Assembly (NCBI GenBank): GCA_937930535.1
Contig: CALGKJ010000050.1
Location: 1 to 64,000, forward strand
Reading direction: 5' to 3'
Source: an uncultured Clostridia bacterium
GTDB lineage: Bacteria; Bacillota; Clostridia; Lutisporales; Lutisporaceae
Length of the DNA stretch: 64,000 bases
Positions 11,201 through 17,936 of this stretch are shown piece by piece. Positions within the stretch are counted from its first letter, which is position 1. Each line of letters starts with the position of its first letter. The translations under genes were made by a program, and so were the position numbers. The notes below the pieces were generated by a model. That model did no database searches and had not been told where the DNA came from. It worked only from the letters and a program-made list of their open reading frames with translations.

Positions 11201-12106
11201 ATGCATCATATAATTTCAGATGGGACTTCTGAAGTTATATTTCGAAAAGAAATATTCAAACTTTACAAAGGGGAGATATTGCCTGGAATAAAGGTTGGAT
11301 TTTTGGATTTTGCTGAGTGGCAGAACAAGCGTTATAACTCCAACGATATAGATAAGCAGAGCCAGTATTGGTCGAATGTTTTCAGAGAACCTATTGCTAA
11401 CTTGAATATGCCAGTAGATTTTGTAGTATCTGAAACACCTTCTTTTGAAACTAATACATTAACATGTTATATATCAGATAAAACAATTGAAAACATCAAT
11501 ACATTTATAATGAAACATGATATTACTATAAACACTGTATTCTTTTCAATGTATGCACTTTTATTGAACAAGTATACTGGACAAGATGACATTGTTATAG
11601 GAACAGTTGTAGCAGGTAGAAACCATCCTGATTTAGAAAGCATAATTGGTGATTTTACGTATAGTATCCCTATACGAATAAAAGTTGAAGGTCACAAAAC
11701 GTTGTTAGAGTTTATATGTTATGTTCACAGCATATTGGTAGAGGCATATGATAATCAAGACTATCCATTTGATAGATTAATACATCAACCAATTATTAAC
11801 AATGAAAAATTCACTATGTTAAACTTTCATAGTGAGATTGGCCAAACAATTGATTTGAATATAGATGGAATAAACTTTAGTGGAGTTGATATAAGAAAAA
11901 ACTCCTCAAATTTAGATTTGAAAATTGATATATATTTAAAAGACAGAGGAGCAATTTGCAATCTAGAATACAATATTAGCTTGTTTAAACATGAAAAAAT
12001 GGAATGTTTCAATGAAAAGTACAAGCAGTTGATTGGAAATGTTGTGCAAAATATTAACAGTAAAATATCTCAGATATTAGGTGATAGGGAAAAACAGTTG
12101 GAATAG
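2216..12106 (+). CDS. Hybrid polyketide synthase/NRPS, KS-ACP-C-A-T-C-A-T-C
   Basis: Assembly-line synthetase of 3296 residues. Approximate order: KS 43-467, linker with LPTYPFERTRCWV near 638, ACP 655-735 (Ser701 in MGGNSIS), C 768-1190, A 1205-1690, T near 1752 (GGHSLKG), C 1812-2225, A 2258-2768, T 2782-2852, C 2871-3292. The KS keeps Cys216 (DTACSSSL) and His389 (SNIGH), but the HGTGT His is Phe349 (EAFGSGT), so decarboxylative extension is doubtful. There is no acyltransferase domain. The first A pocket reads by eye as D-G-T-I-T-G-E-V-V, closest to a Tyr code. The second A has Thr where Asp normally holds the amino group. All three C domains keep HHxxSDG. There is no release domain. ATG 2216 abuts the AGGAGG, so ATG 2219 or TTG 2222 may be the true start. 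The stop lies within a phosphatase-gene fragment, so the gene may be 3' truncated. The product is unknown. Confidence 0.9.
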   Translation: MMLFLKDITQLIIQHTLEGKIDKKVSAEILSKILKQKDVQKSNDIAIIGIAAKLPMADNINEFWENVKTGKDCITDYPVERINDTEKLIVHNTGINNDQNIYNQGGYLKEIDKFDHNFFDITPKEASLMDPNQRLFLETVWSVIEDAGYSGNKIKSTNTGIFVGHSSWPIYQSYIIKAQPESVGMAIAGNLSSIIASRISYVLDLKGPSMVIDTACSSSLTAVHMACQNIKNGECEQAIAGGVRINFMPVQGLYEVGIESKSQRVHAFDDSADGTVFGEGVAAVFLKPLDKALEDKDNIYAVIKGSAISQNGTSSGITAPHAPAQEEAIINAWKQANIDPKTIKYIEAFGSGTPLGDSIELTAISKAFRKYVDDKQFCAIGSVKSNIGHLDSAAGMAGLIKAVLALKYKQIPPTINYQKPNRTINFNQSPVYVNTKLLDWEPSNIPRRCGVNAYSFSGNNCHVVLEESPIQQAEATKLEAENYYALTISAKTKEALLTLVEQYKSYIQAKSSKLEDICYTACTGREHYQHRLVLIVQSLDELEYKLNTINNLTIDDIKEKEVYYNVHKIVKSNVDKNKCEITERDKLQLNKKAKEVIELYDKTQNQSLNILQQLCQLYVNGADIQWEKWNESTYKANLPTYPFERTRCWVECDAEKNKQLANIEINHYLDIQKYVMQGWADTLGYNIISVQDNFFDMGGNSISAIKASNNLSELVQKNIPYTQIFNYPTVEAYAQWINKEYFNFKENFKYKESIDLYTITPAEKKEQYEVSSAQKRLLILNELDPQSTNYNMPFAYTIEGKLDKVKLESAFNETISQQEVLRTSFCLIDGKFYQRVHKNIDFKINYVDIEEDKAEEYLNSLVKPFDLSKAPLLRAYILRISEEKHILFMDMHHAISDGTSMSIVAKEFIRLYSGQQLKPLKIQYKDFAEWQNKLLGGEEIKKQEEYWTSVFDRTSFQEEIPVLNMPIDYPRPAVQSFEGANVSFNIDESLTEKLRQLTKQTGTTMYMLLLGAYNVLLSKYTGQEDIVVGTPIAGRGHADLQEIIGMFINTLVMRNQPKGEISFAEFLKTVKEHALSAYENQDYQFEELIEKLDIEREMSRNPLFDVMFVLQNMEATELEIEGLSFKPYEYENRVSKFDMTLTAVENNNRINFNLEYCTKLFKEETIQRIVEHFKNLLSSIVDNPEQKIADTNILSEQEREQILVEFNNTKADYSRDKTIQQLFEEQVEKAPDNIAVVYEDKHLTYRELNEKANQLARVLRNKGIGRENIVGLFVERSIEMVIGMLAVIKSGAAYVPIDMGYPQERIEFIIEDSKISILLSKSDLVQRVNFDGEIIKLDDVKIYEQIETSNVENTSKAEDLAYIIYTSGTTGNPKGVMINHGSMSQTIQWRKNEYGIGERDKVLQLFSYSFDGFVTSFYTPIVSGAKVVLLNEEQAKDPLEIKKHVVLEKVTHFISVPVLYKAILECCYTKELKDLRIVTLGGEKITSDIIALNKEKNHNIEIVNEYGPTEGTVVATCQRNINTEDAITIGKPVSNTSIYILDKNNNIKPIGILGEICIGGERLAKGYVNRPELTSEKFIVNPFKVDERIYKTGDLGKWLPDGRVVFLGRKDYQAKIRGYRIELGEIESKLLKINGVKETVTLVRDDSNSNNYICAYYVSEQTITVQEFREYLSKDLPEYMIPSYFIQLDSIPLTPNGKIDKNALPEPDGSILMGTEYEAPTNEIEEKLVEIWQEVLGVERVGINDNFFELGGHSLKGTVLVSKIYKELNTEISLKEVFKRPIIKELAEYINNSKESIYSSIVPVKLSLINDVKEYYPLSSAQKRLYILDQLERTGISYNMPALMTVEGKLDKDRVEMVLARIIQRHESLRTSFEILEGEPVQKINDKVKFEVEYIETNKADVEEIAKDFVKPFDLSQAPLMRVRLARIEENKHFMMFDMHHIISDGTSMSLFIREFVQLYKGAEVLALKIQYKDFAEWQNKLLSGVEIKKQEQYWLDTFKGELPVLNMPLDYVRPSVQSFEGTNIEFDINESLTEKLRQLSRETETTMYILLLGVYNVLLSKCTGQEDIIVGSPIAGRGHADLQGIIGMFVNTLAMRNQPKGEMSFVEFLQTVKEGALLAYENQDYQFEELLEKLDLERDMSRNPLFDVMFSLQNMETTELEIEGLVFKPYEYESTISKFDMSLIAKEVHNRINFKIEYRISLFREQTIKYLMEEYIRLINQLVLNPNMKLKDYIIFSARCINVQNNMIEPKCKYENFSEMELNKSVIKRFEEQVEKNRDSIAVKSGKSILTYDELNKKAGYIANSILSAYKQKGNTRNHLGKTVAMLFEHGVDMIASTIGVLKTGGIYVPLDATYPIERLNYIINNSEAEIIITNNNNIDLAKELFDNKTDIINIDTIESRFSEVLDVEIDPQQPAYILYTSGSMGKPKGVVQSHSNIMNFIAKYTNQLHINDADRLALLTSYSHTVSAIDTFSAILNGAQLHIYDIKGNGGIDGLAQWLKEEEITIYHSIPTLYRYCMDVLEEAEVLPNIRLIVLGGEAVSKKDVEIYKKHFNEECILVNLFGSSEIILASSNLINRDTKIASTTVPVGYPIESVNIYILNEDGEEAGVYEYGELVFESNYLSDGYWRMREKTQEVFGKNPITGQGRVYRSGDIGRLMPDGCIEYIGRKDFQVKIRGYRVELGEIEAVLDQINGVKKSVAAAFKDEDNENYLVAYYETKDSIEMEASKLKNILKDELPDYMVPLYFIHMEQLPQTPNGKIDRKLLIKPEGTANIDIEYKAPENDIEERLAELWKNLLNIERVGVNDNFFNLGGHSLKATMLASRIYKEFNVELLLKDIFSKPGLKEMADCISIAEKKNYSSIPVASNKKHYPLTSAQKRIFRLNNVCDSGVSFNTPGAVILEGVIDRKRLESAFIKLVKRYDSFRLSFKIENGEPVQILHEEVDLNMEYIEAYETEIENIRNKFIREFDLTKAPLFRVGLVRLSPQKHLLIYDMHHIISDGTSEVIFRKEIFKLYKGEILPGIKVGFLDFAEWQNKRYNSNDIDKQSQYWSNVFREPIANLNMPVDFVVSETPSFETNTLTCYISDKTIENINTFIMKHDITINTVFFSMYALLLNKYTGQDDIVIGTVVAGRNHPDLESIIGDFTYSIPIRIKVEGHKTLLEFICYVHSILVEAYDNQDYPFDRLIHQPIINNEKFTMLNFHSEIGQTIDLNIDGINFSGVDIRKNSSNLDLKIDIYLKDRGAICNLEYNISLFKHEKMECFNEKYKQLIGNVVQNINSKISQILGDREKQLE

Positions 12107-12282
12107 TATCAACATCCGAGGTTATGCATGCAACACCAGCAGATTTTACAGCTCATTTTCCAGATAGGAATAATTATGATGCTATAAGCGAGTAGCAGGT
12201 ATATAATGGGATTGATGTAGTTCATGGAGGAGGAAGTCACTTCTTTTCAAAGGAAGTAAGAGATGACACAAAAGGCTATAGA
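12094..12282 (+). pseudogene. Decayed fragment of a second alkaline phosphatase gene
   Basis: Bases 12095-12256 align without gaps to 530-691 of the phosphatase gene at 160-1734, with about 13 mismatches counted by eye. A second block, 12263-12282, matches phosphatase bases 868-887, so an internal deletion lies between them. The phosphatase frame carries an in-frame TAG at the position of the GAA-CAG codons (near 12190). The 5' part is missing and is replaced by the synthetase gene. Its out-of-frame bases supply the stop codon TAG (12104-12106) of that gene. This is a non-functional relic that marks a recombination junction. Confidence 0.88.
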
Positions 12283-12332
12283 GATCTGGTGAAATTCAAA
12301 ATCAAGATATGAGTTTCATCAGGTCTCTTTTT
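12281..12332 (+). terminator. Intrinsic terminator downstream of the phosphatase relic
   Basis: Arms 12281-12294 (GAGATCTGGTGAAA) and 12314-12327 (TTTCATCAGGTCTC) pair over 14 bp with two G-U wobbles and are followed by T5. It would end transcription of the first synthetase. Confidence 0.82.
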
Positions 12333-12533
12333 GTGTTATCAAAGTTTTAGACAACAACATTAAAAGAATGCTATAATCATCTATATATTGATTAATATTA
12401 CTTTAAAGTCACGATATTAAAATATTAAAAAACAATTACATAATGTCAATAAATTGTATAGTATTATAAAATTTATGAAAATCAGCTTCAATTTTCGTAA
12501 GCGTTAATATATAAGGAAAGTAGGCTTAGGTAT

Positions 12534-15500
12534 ATGTACAGGCTTTTGACAGAAAAAATATCATTTATACACAAGAGAAGGATAGCAATACTTGTTATTA
12601 CGATTATGTCTGTAATATTGCTTTTAATAAGCGGTAAACAGGCTGTGGAAAATAAAAAAGTAGTACCACAGGCAGTAAATGGTATTTTAGATTTAACAGA
12701 ATGGGACTTTGAAAAGCATGGGGTTGTCAGTCTGAACGGTCAGTGGGAGTTTTACTGGGATGCTCTTTTGAGTCCCGAAGATTTTCAAAACCCTATTAAG
12801 TCTGCAAAAACAGGATTTATCCAGGTTCCAAGTGTATGGAATGGATATACGATAAATGGAACAAAGCTGCCACGAGATGGATATGCAACCTATAGGCTGA
12901 TAATAAAGACTAATTCTCAAAACAACATTTATACACTAAAAACCAGATATATGTTTTCAGCTTTTAAGCTTTGGGTTAATAATAAGCTGTTATGTGAAAG
13001 AGGTGTTGTAGGAAAAAGTAAAAGGGAAAGCGTTCCAAGATGGGCACCAGATATTATTTCCTTTACTACAAATGAAAATATCTGTGAGGTAGTTGTACAG
13101 ATTTCCAGCTTTGGCTATGACAGAAGCGGTTTTGTCAGAGGTGTGCTTATGGGGACGGAAAAGCAGATTAATACACTGTCCAGCAGAAAAAGAGATACCG
13201 AAATGTTCCTTGTAGGAAGTCTGACTATTATGGGAATATATCTTCTAAGTGTGTTTTTGCTTAGCAGAAAGGATAAAGCCTCTCTGTATTTTGGAATGCT
13301 TTGTCTGATAATTGCATTAAGAACAATGGTAATGGGTGAGATGGTTTTATATTCACTGCTGCCAAATCTAAGTATAGAGATATTTCTCAAATTATCTTTT
13401 CTTACAATGACTTTGGGACTTATCATATTTATTATGTCCTTAGAAGCTCTATATCCCCTAGAAACTCCCAAATGGTTTGTAAGCTTCTCTAAAATCATAG
13501 GACTTATGTTTTCGGCTGTTGCACTATTAACCTCTGACAGTATAAGCAATAAATTTCTTATGCCCTTTGAAATTTTTGCTGCGGTTGTAGGCTTGGGAAT
13601 TTTGTATATAATAATATCAGCGGTACTAAGGAAGCGTGATGGAGTCAACTTCATGGCTGTATTTATAATAATTTTCATCGCTGCGGCTGCAAATGACATG
13701 CTAAGTCATATGGGGGTTATACATACTCCGCTGATTTTGCCCTTTGGAACCTTTGCTTTCCCATTAGCACATTCCCTTATGCTGTCCTGGAGATTCTCAA
13801 AGTCCTTTTCGACTATAGAGACCTTATCAGAGCAGCTGCTTTCTCTGGACAAGCTTAAGGATGAGTTTTTGGCAAACACCTCCCATGAGCTTCGAACTCC
13901 CTTGAACGGTATTGTGGGTATTGCAGAGTCTCTGCTGGAGGGAGCTGCGGGCAAAGTGGACAAACAGCTGACTTACAATCTTTCTATGATTGCCTTAAGC
14001 GGAAGGCGTATGACTAATCTTGTTAATGACATTCTGGACTTTTCCAAGCTAAAGCATAAGGAGATAGTGCTGCAAAAAAAAGCAGTGGATTTAGGAACGA
14101 CAGTAGAAATTGTACTTGCACTTTTAAAGCCCCTTGCTCAGGCTAAGGACTTAAGCCTGATAAACAGCTTAACAGGACGGCTTCCCTTGGTTGATGCAGA
14201 TGAAAACAGGGTACAGCAGATACTTTATAATCTTATAGGAAACGCAATTAAATTTACTGAAAAGGGGTATGTCGAGATTTCGGCAGCAGTAAAGGATGGC
14301 TTTGTTGAGGTTACCGTAAATGATACTGGTATAGGTATACCTCAGGACAAGTACGAGGATATATTCATGTCCTTTGAACAGTTGGACGGCTCTGACTCAA
14401 GACAGCACAGCGGAGTAGGGCTGGGGCTTAATATAACAAAACAGCTGGTTGAACTGCATGGGGGCAATATATCTGTTGAGTCTGCTATGGGTAAGGGATC
14501 TAGGTTTACTTTTGCTTTGTCTATCAGCAGCGGCACAATAGATTATAAAAAAGGAGCGGCTTCAGAAATAAGAGGTCTGCCAGAAAAGCTTGCAACCCAG
14601 CCCGAAAGGCTGGAAAATAAGGTTGCTGCAAGTGACCAAGGCAGTATATTGGTAGTTGATGATGAGCTTGTAAATCTACAGGTTATAGTAAATTATCTCT
14701 CCTTGCAGAGTTATTCTGTGTATATTGCATACAATGGCGAGGAGGCTCTAAAGCTGATTGAGGAAAATAGTGAAGGCTTTGATCTAATAATACTAGATAT
14801 TATGATGCCTAGAATATCCGGCTGCCAGCTTTGTCGTATATTAAGGGAAAGATACTCCCTCATTGAACTGCCTGTGCTGATGCTGACCGCTAAAAATCAG
14901 AAGGAGGATATTATTGCCGGCTTTGAAGCTGGTGCTAATGATTATTTATCCAAGCCCTTTGATAAAAGAGAGCTTCTTGCTCGTGTTAATATGCTGCTTG
15001 ACTTAAAGAAATCCGGTGAGCGGGAGAAAATGCTGCGGAAGGCAGAGCTTAAGGCTTTACAGGCTCAGATAAAGCCTCATTTCCTATATAATACCCTAAA
15101 TACAGTAATGTATCTTTGCAGAACTAATCCCAGTAAGGCTGAGGAGCTGCTTATGGAGCTGGGGAATTTTTTAAGAAGCGGCTTCAATTTTAAAAATACC
15201 GACGAGCTAGTACCCTTTGAGGAGGAGCTTAAAAATATAAAATCCTATTTGCATATAGAGCAGGCTCGCTTTGGAGAACTGTTAAAGGTGATTTATAATA
15301 TTGAGGATGATCTTAACTGCAAGGTACCTTCCTTTATACTACAGCCTATTGTGGAAAATGCTGTAAAGCATGGTCTGTTTCCTAAAAAAGAGGGAGGTAC
15401 TATTAAAATTTCTGCCAGAATAAGCAATGATTTTTTGGTTATAAGTGTTGAGGATGATGGAATAGGTATACCAGAACATAAGAAAGAGAATATACTAAAT

Positions 15501-15665
15501 GATTCAGTACATGCTGGTGTAGGCCTATTAAATGTAAATAATCGTCTTAAGAAGATTTATGGGCAGGAGCTTGAAATAAAAAGTGAGAATGGCAGGGGTA
15601 CTGTAATGACAATGAGGATATCCTTGGCAGGAGGGGAAAATTATGATAAACGTAATTTTAGTTGA
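12534..15665 (+). CDS. Hybrid sensor kinase: 7TMR-DISM-type sensor, HisKA, receiver, LytS-type kinase
   Basis: Membrane-bound sensory kinase of 1043 residues. An N-terminal membrane segment (about 15-36) is followed by an extracytoplasmic jelly-roll-like domain (NGQWEFYWD, VPSVWNGY; about 50-215), typical of 7TMR-DISM proteins. Seven hydrophobic segments follow (about 225-420). A HisKA site is at His451 in SHELRTPLNG, with an ATPase domain (NLIGNAIKFTEKG, DTGIGIP, GVGLGL). A receiver follows with Asp755 (LIILDIMMPR) and Lys in LSKPFDKREL. Last comes a second kinase core of the LytS type with His849 (QIKPHFLYNTLN), VENAVKHGL and DDGIGIP. Two kinase cores plus a receiver in one chain suggest an internal relay. 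The gene overlaps the LytTR regulator by 23 bp, so that is the likely partner. The signal is unknown. Confidence 0.9.
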   Translation: MYRLLTEKISFIHKRRIAILVITIMSVILLLISGKQAVENKKVVPQAVNGILDLTEWDFEKHGVVSLNGQWEFYWDALLSPEDFQNPIKSAKTGFIQVPSVWNGYTINGTKLPRDGYATYRLIIKTNSQNNIYTLKTRYMFSAFKLWVNNKLLCERGVVGKSKRESVPRWAPDIISFTTNENICEVVVQISSFGYDRSGFVRGVLMGTEKQINTLSSRKRDTEMFLVGSLTIMGIYLLSVFLLSRKDKASLYFGMLCLIIALRTMVMGEMVLYSLLPNLSIEIFLKLSFLTMTLGLIIFIMSLEALYPLETPKWFVSFSKIIGLMFSAVALLTSDSISNKFLMPFEIFAAVVGLGILYIIISAVLRKRDGVNFMAVFIIIFIAAAANDMLSHMGVIHTPLILPFGTFAFPLAHSLMLSWRFSKSFSTIETLSEQLLSLDKLKDEFLANTSHELRTPLNGIVGIAESLLEGAAGKVDKQLTYNLSMIALSGRRMTNLVNDILDFSKLKHKEIVLQKKAVDLGTTVEIVLALLKPLAQAKDLSLINSLTGRLPLVDADENRVQQILYNLIGNAIKFTEKGYVEISAAVKDGFVEVTVNDTGIGIPQDKYEDIFMSFEQLDGSDSRQHSGVGLGLNITKQLVELHGGNISVESAMGKGSRFTFALSISSGTIDYKKGAASEIRGLPEKLATQPERLENKVAASDQGSILVVDDELVNLQVIVNYLSLQSYSVYIAYNGEEALKLIEENSEGFDLIILDIMMPRISGCQLCRILRERYSLIELPVLMLTAKNQKEDIIAGFEAGANDYLSKPFDKRELLARVNMLLDLKKSGEREKMLRKAELKALQAQIKPHFLYNTLNTVMYLCRTNPSKAEELLMELGNFLRSGFNFKNTDELVPFEEELKNIKSYLHIEQARFGELLKVIYNIEDDLNCKVPSFILQPIVENAVKHGLFPKKEGGTIKISARISNDFLVISVEDDGIGIPEHKKENILNDSVHAGVGLLNVNNRLKKIYGQELEIKSENGRGTVMTMRISLAGGENYDKRNFS

Positions 15666-16404
15666 TGATGAGATACCAGCACTGGAACAGCTTGCTCACA
15701 GGCTGAGCCAGATAGGGAATATAAATATAGCAGGCAAATATAGTGAACCAGCAAAAGCTCTGGATAGGATAAAGGAGGATAATCAGTTGGATGCGGTCTT
15801 TCTTGATATAGAAATGCGGGAAATTGACGGCTTTAGCTTGGCTCGTGAGATATTAAAGCTGTCAAACAAGCTGGACATCGTATTTGCTACGGCATATAAC
15901 GAGTATGCTGTAAAAGCTTTCGAGATAAATGCCGTTGATTATGTACTAAAGCCCTTTGACAAGGAAAGACTGGAATTGACCGTGAGAAAGCTTCAAGAGA
16001 AAAGAAACGAAAAGGCTGAGCAAAGCTATGACAGCATTAAGAACTTTATACAACTGCAGGTATTAAAGCAAAGTATAAAGAAAGTACACGCATGGAAGGA
16101 CAACAGCATTCATTTTATAAATCCTTGCGATATACTTTTCTTTACGGTAAAGAATGGAGCAGTAGATGTATTTTCAAAGCAGGGCATATATGAAAGCAGA
16201 GAGTCCTTAAGCTTTTGGGAGGATAGGCTTAAGGAACAGCGGTTTTTCAGATGCCATAAGAACCATCTTGTAAATTTGGATAAAGTAAAGCAGGCAATTC
16301 CACACTTTAATTATACTTATGTATTGAAAATTGAGGGAATAAAAGAGGAAATACCTGTAAGCAGAAGCTATTTAAAGACCTTTAAGGAGCTAATGCTTTT
16401 ATAA
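15643..16404 (+). CDS. LytTR-family response regulator
   Basis: DNA-binding response regulator of 253 residues. The receiver domain (1-120) has acidic VDDE, the phosphoacceptor Asp55 in VFLDIEMR, and Lys in LKPFDKERL. The LytTR domain (about 150-250) shows the family pattern HAWKDNSIHF, FFRCHKNHLVNLDKV and PVSRSYLKTFK. It overlaps the preceding kinase by 23 bp, with the ATG downstream of GGAGGGG inside the kinase's 3' end, so the two are translationally coupled. The upstream LytS-type kinase core is its expected phosphodonor. Target genes are not evident. The unknown 154-residue protein downstream has its own promoter-like sequence. Confidence 0.92.
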   Translation: MINVILVDDEIPALEQLAHRLSQIGNINIAGKYSEPAKALDRIKEDNQLDAVFLDIEMREIDGFSLAREILKLSNKLDIVFATAYNEYAVKAFEINAVDYVLKPFDKERLELTVRKLQEKRNEKAEQSYDSIKNFIQLQVLKQSIKKVHAWKDNSIHFINPCDILFFTVKNGAVDVFSKQGIYESRESLSFWEDRLKEQRFFRCHKNHLVNLDKVKQAIPHFNYTYVLKIEGIKEEIPVSRSYLKTFKELMLL

Positions 16405-16411
16405 ATATTGA

Positions 16412-16439
16412 TTGTAAATTTTTTATAATAAAGTATAAT
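16412..16439 (+). promoter_or_regulatory. Candidate sigma-A promoter for the 154-residue protein
   Basis: TTGTAA (16412-16417), 16-bp spacer, perfect TATAAT (16434-16439), 38 bp before the ATG at 16478. The -35 box is only a partial match. Confidence 0.45.
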
Positions 16440-16477
16440 TTGTATTAAACACTAATTTCTGAAGGGGGAGTTTTATT

Positions 16478-16942
16478 ATGTTACCATTTCCTTGCTCAAA
16501 ATGTGAGCACAAGAAAAAATATAATTGTACTATTCCAAATACAGCAGCGTCCTTAAATTATACAATCGGGGATGCTGACAGCGGAATAATAGGAGTAAAT
16601 TTTTTTGAACAGGATAACCAGGCAGATGCTGGAGAAGATAGTAAAGCTATGTATATGCTGCCTGTAAAGGCTGGTTTTAAAAAGCCTAAAATATCTGAGA
16701 AGAACAAGCTTCACCGTAATAGTGAGATATCCAATCTGCCTCCCATAACAACGGATGATAATAATTACAGTATAGAAATATCCAACCTGCTTTACAAAAA
16801 CACACCTGACAGTGCTGACGGCTCAATCGTTATTAAAGCAGTAATAGGCTGTAAAAAGCTAAAGAAAAAATACATGGTAAACCTAACCGCTTCATGGGAT
16901 TTTGAAGAAGTGCAGGATGAAGAAGCTGGTATAAGCGAATAG
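16478..16942 (+). CDS. Hypothetical protein with an N-terminal Cys cluster
   Basis: I do not recognise this 154-residue protein. The start has GAAGGGGG at ideal spacing. The N-terminus holds three cysteines in CSKCEHKKKYNC, a possible metal-binding knuckle, though a fourth ligand is not obvious. The middle is polar and rich in Asn, Asp and Lys. A later stretch (SIVIKAVIGCKKLKKKYMVNL) looks like beta strands with a basic turn. There is no signal peptide or membrane segment. It sits between the LytTR regulator and a bidirectional terminator, so the two-component system could control it, but that rests on position only. Confidence 0.7.
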   Translation: MLPFPCSKCEHKKKYNCTIPNTAASLNYTIGDADSGIIGVNFFEQDNQADAGEDSKAMYMLPVKAGFKKPKISEKNKLHRNSEISNLPPITTDDNNYSIEISNLLYKNTPDSADGSIVIKAVIGCKKLKKKYMVNLTASWDFEEVQDEEAGISE

Positions 16943-16994
16943 TTTTATACTTTCTTTATAGAACTCACGTTAATGCAGACATTGTCAATAGAAA

Positions 16995-17036
16995 GCCCCT
17001 TCCGTAAACATAAATACAGAAGGGGCGTTTATATGG
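16995..17036. terminator. Bidirectional terminator between convergent genes
   Basis: GCCCCTTC (16995-17002) pairs with GAAGGGGC (17029-17036). It lies between the plus-strand hypothetical gene and the minus-strand lipA, and can serve both. T and A runs flanking it are short. Confidence 0.7.
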
Positions 17037-17066
17037 GCGGACACTTTGCAAGTTAAAACCGCAAAA

Positions 17067-17915
17067 CTACTTTAATGCCTCCTCGGCATGGTAGGAGCTT
17101 CTTACCAGTGGAGCTGATGCTATGCTTTTAAAGCCCATATCCATACCTATATCCCGATATTTCTTAAATAAATCAGGATGTACATACTCTATAATGGGGT
17201 GATGCTCCTTGGATGGAGCAAGATATTGTCCCAAAGTCAAAATGTCGCAGCCTGCCTGCCTTAAATCCTTCATTGTCTCAACTACTTCATCCTGAACCTC
17301 GCCAAGCCCCAGCATAATACCCGATTTGGTCAGTATTGTACTGCTCATTGACTTTACATTATACAACAGATCTAGTGAACGTTTATATATTGCAGCAGGT
17401 CTTACCTTTGGATAAAGTGATGGTACTGTTTCTATATTATGGTTGATTATATCAGGATTAGAATTTACTATGGTTGATAGGGCAGTAATTTCTCCCTTTA
17501 AATCAGGTATCAGCAGCTCAATAGTTGTATCAGGCTTCTGACTCCTTATTGCTTTTACCACCTCTGCAAAATGACTTGCGCCTCCATCGGCAAGATCATC
17601 TCTTGTAACGGAAGTAATAACAGCATGTTTAAGCTTCAGCTCACTAACCGCTTTTGCTACATTTGAGGGTTCGGTCATATCCACAGCTTGGGGACTGCCT
17701 TTGGTTACATTACAGAAGGTGCAATTTCTTGTACAAATATTGCCAAGAATCATAAAGGTTGCAGTATGGCGGTTAAAGCATTCCATCTGGTTTGGGCAAT
17801 TAGCTTCCTTGCATACTGTATTTAGAGACAAGCTCTTAAGAATACTTTTTACCTCTTCTGAGACTTGACCGCCTTGTATTTTCACTTTAAGCCAGTCAGG
17901 CTTTTTTTGATGCAT
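17067..17915 (-). CDS. lipA: Lipoyl synthase
   Basis: Radical SAM enzyme that inserts two sulfurs into protein-bound octanoate to form lipoate. The product has 282 residues, the usual length. It carries the auxiliary cluster ligands Cys35, Cys40 and Cys46 ([12 protein letters not shown]), the radical SAM ligands Cys61, Cys65 and Cys68 (CTRNCTFC), and the C-terminal RSSY motif that ligates the auxiliary cluster. It lies 21 bp downstream of the lipoate ligase gene on the same strand, so the two are probably one transcript. The divergent neighbour is the glycine cleavage operon, whose H protein is the expected lipoylated client. Assignment is secure. Confidence 0.96.
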   Translation of the reverse strand: MHQKKPDWLKVKIQGGQVSEEVKSILKSLSLNTVCKEANCPNQMECFNRHTATFMILGNICTRNCTFCNVTKGSPQAVDMTEPSNVAKAVSELKLKHAVITSVTRDDLADGGASHFAEVVKAIRSQKPDTTIELLIPDLKGEITALSTIVNSNPDIINHNIETVPSLYPKVRPAAIYKRSLDLLYNVKSMSSTILTKSGIMLGLGEVQDEVVETMKDLRQAGCDILTLGQYLAPSKEHHPIIEYVHPDLFKKYRDIGMDMGFKSIASAPLVRSSYHAEEALK

Positions 17916-17936
17916 ATTGACAACTCCAATCCCTAA

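Noticed and set aside
13115-13699. 194-codon minus-strand ORF
   Set aside because: It is antisense to the membrane segments of the sensor kinase, and its Ile/Leu/Thr-rich composition is what that produces.
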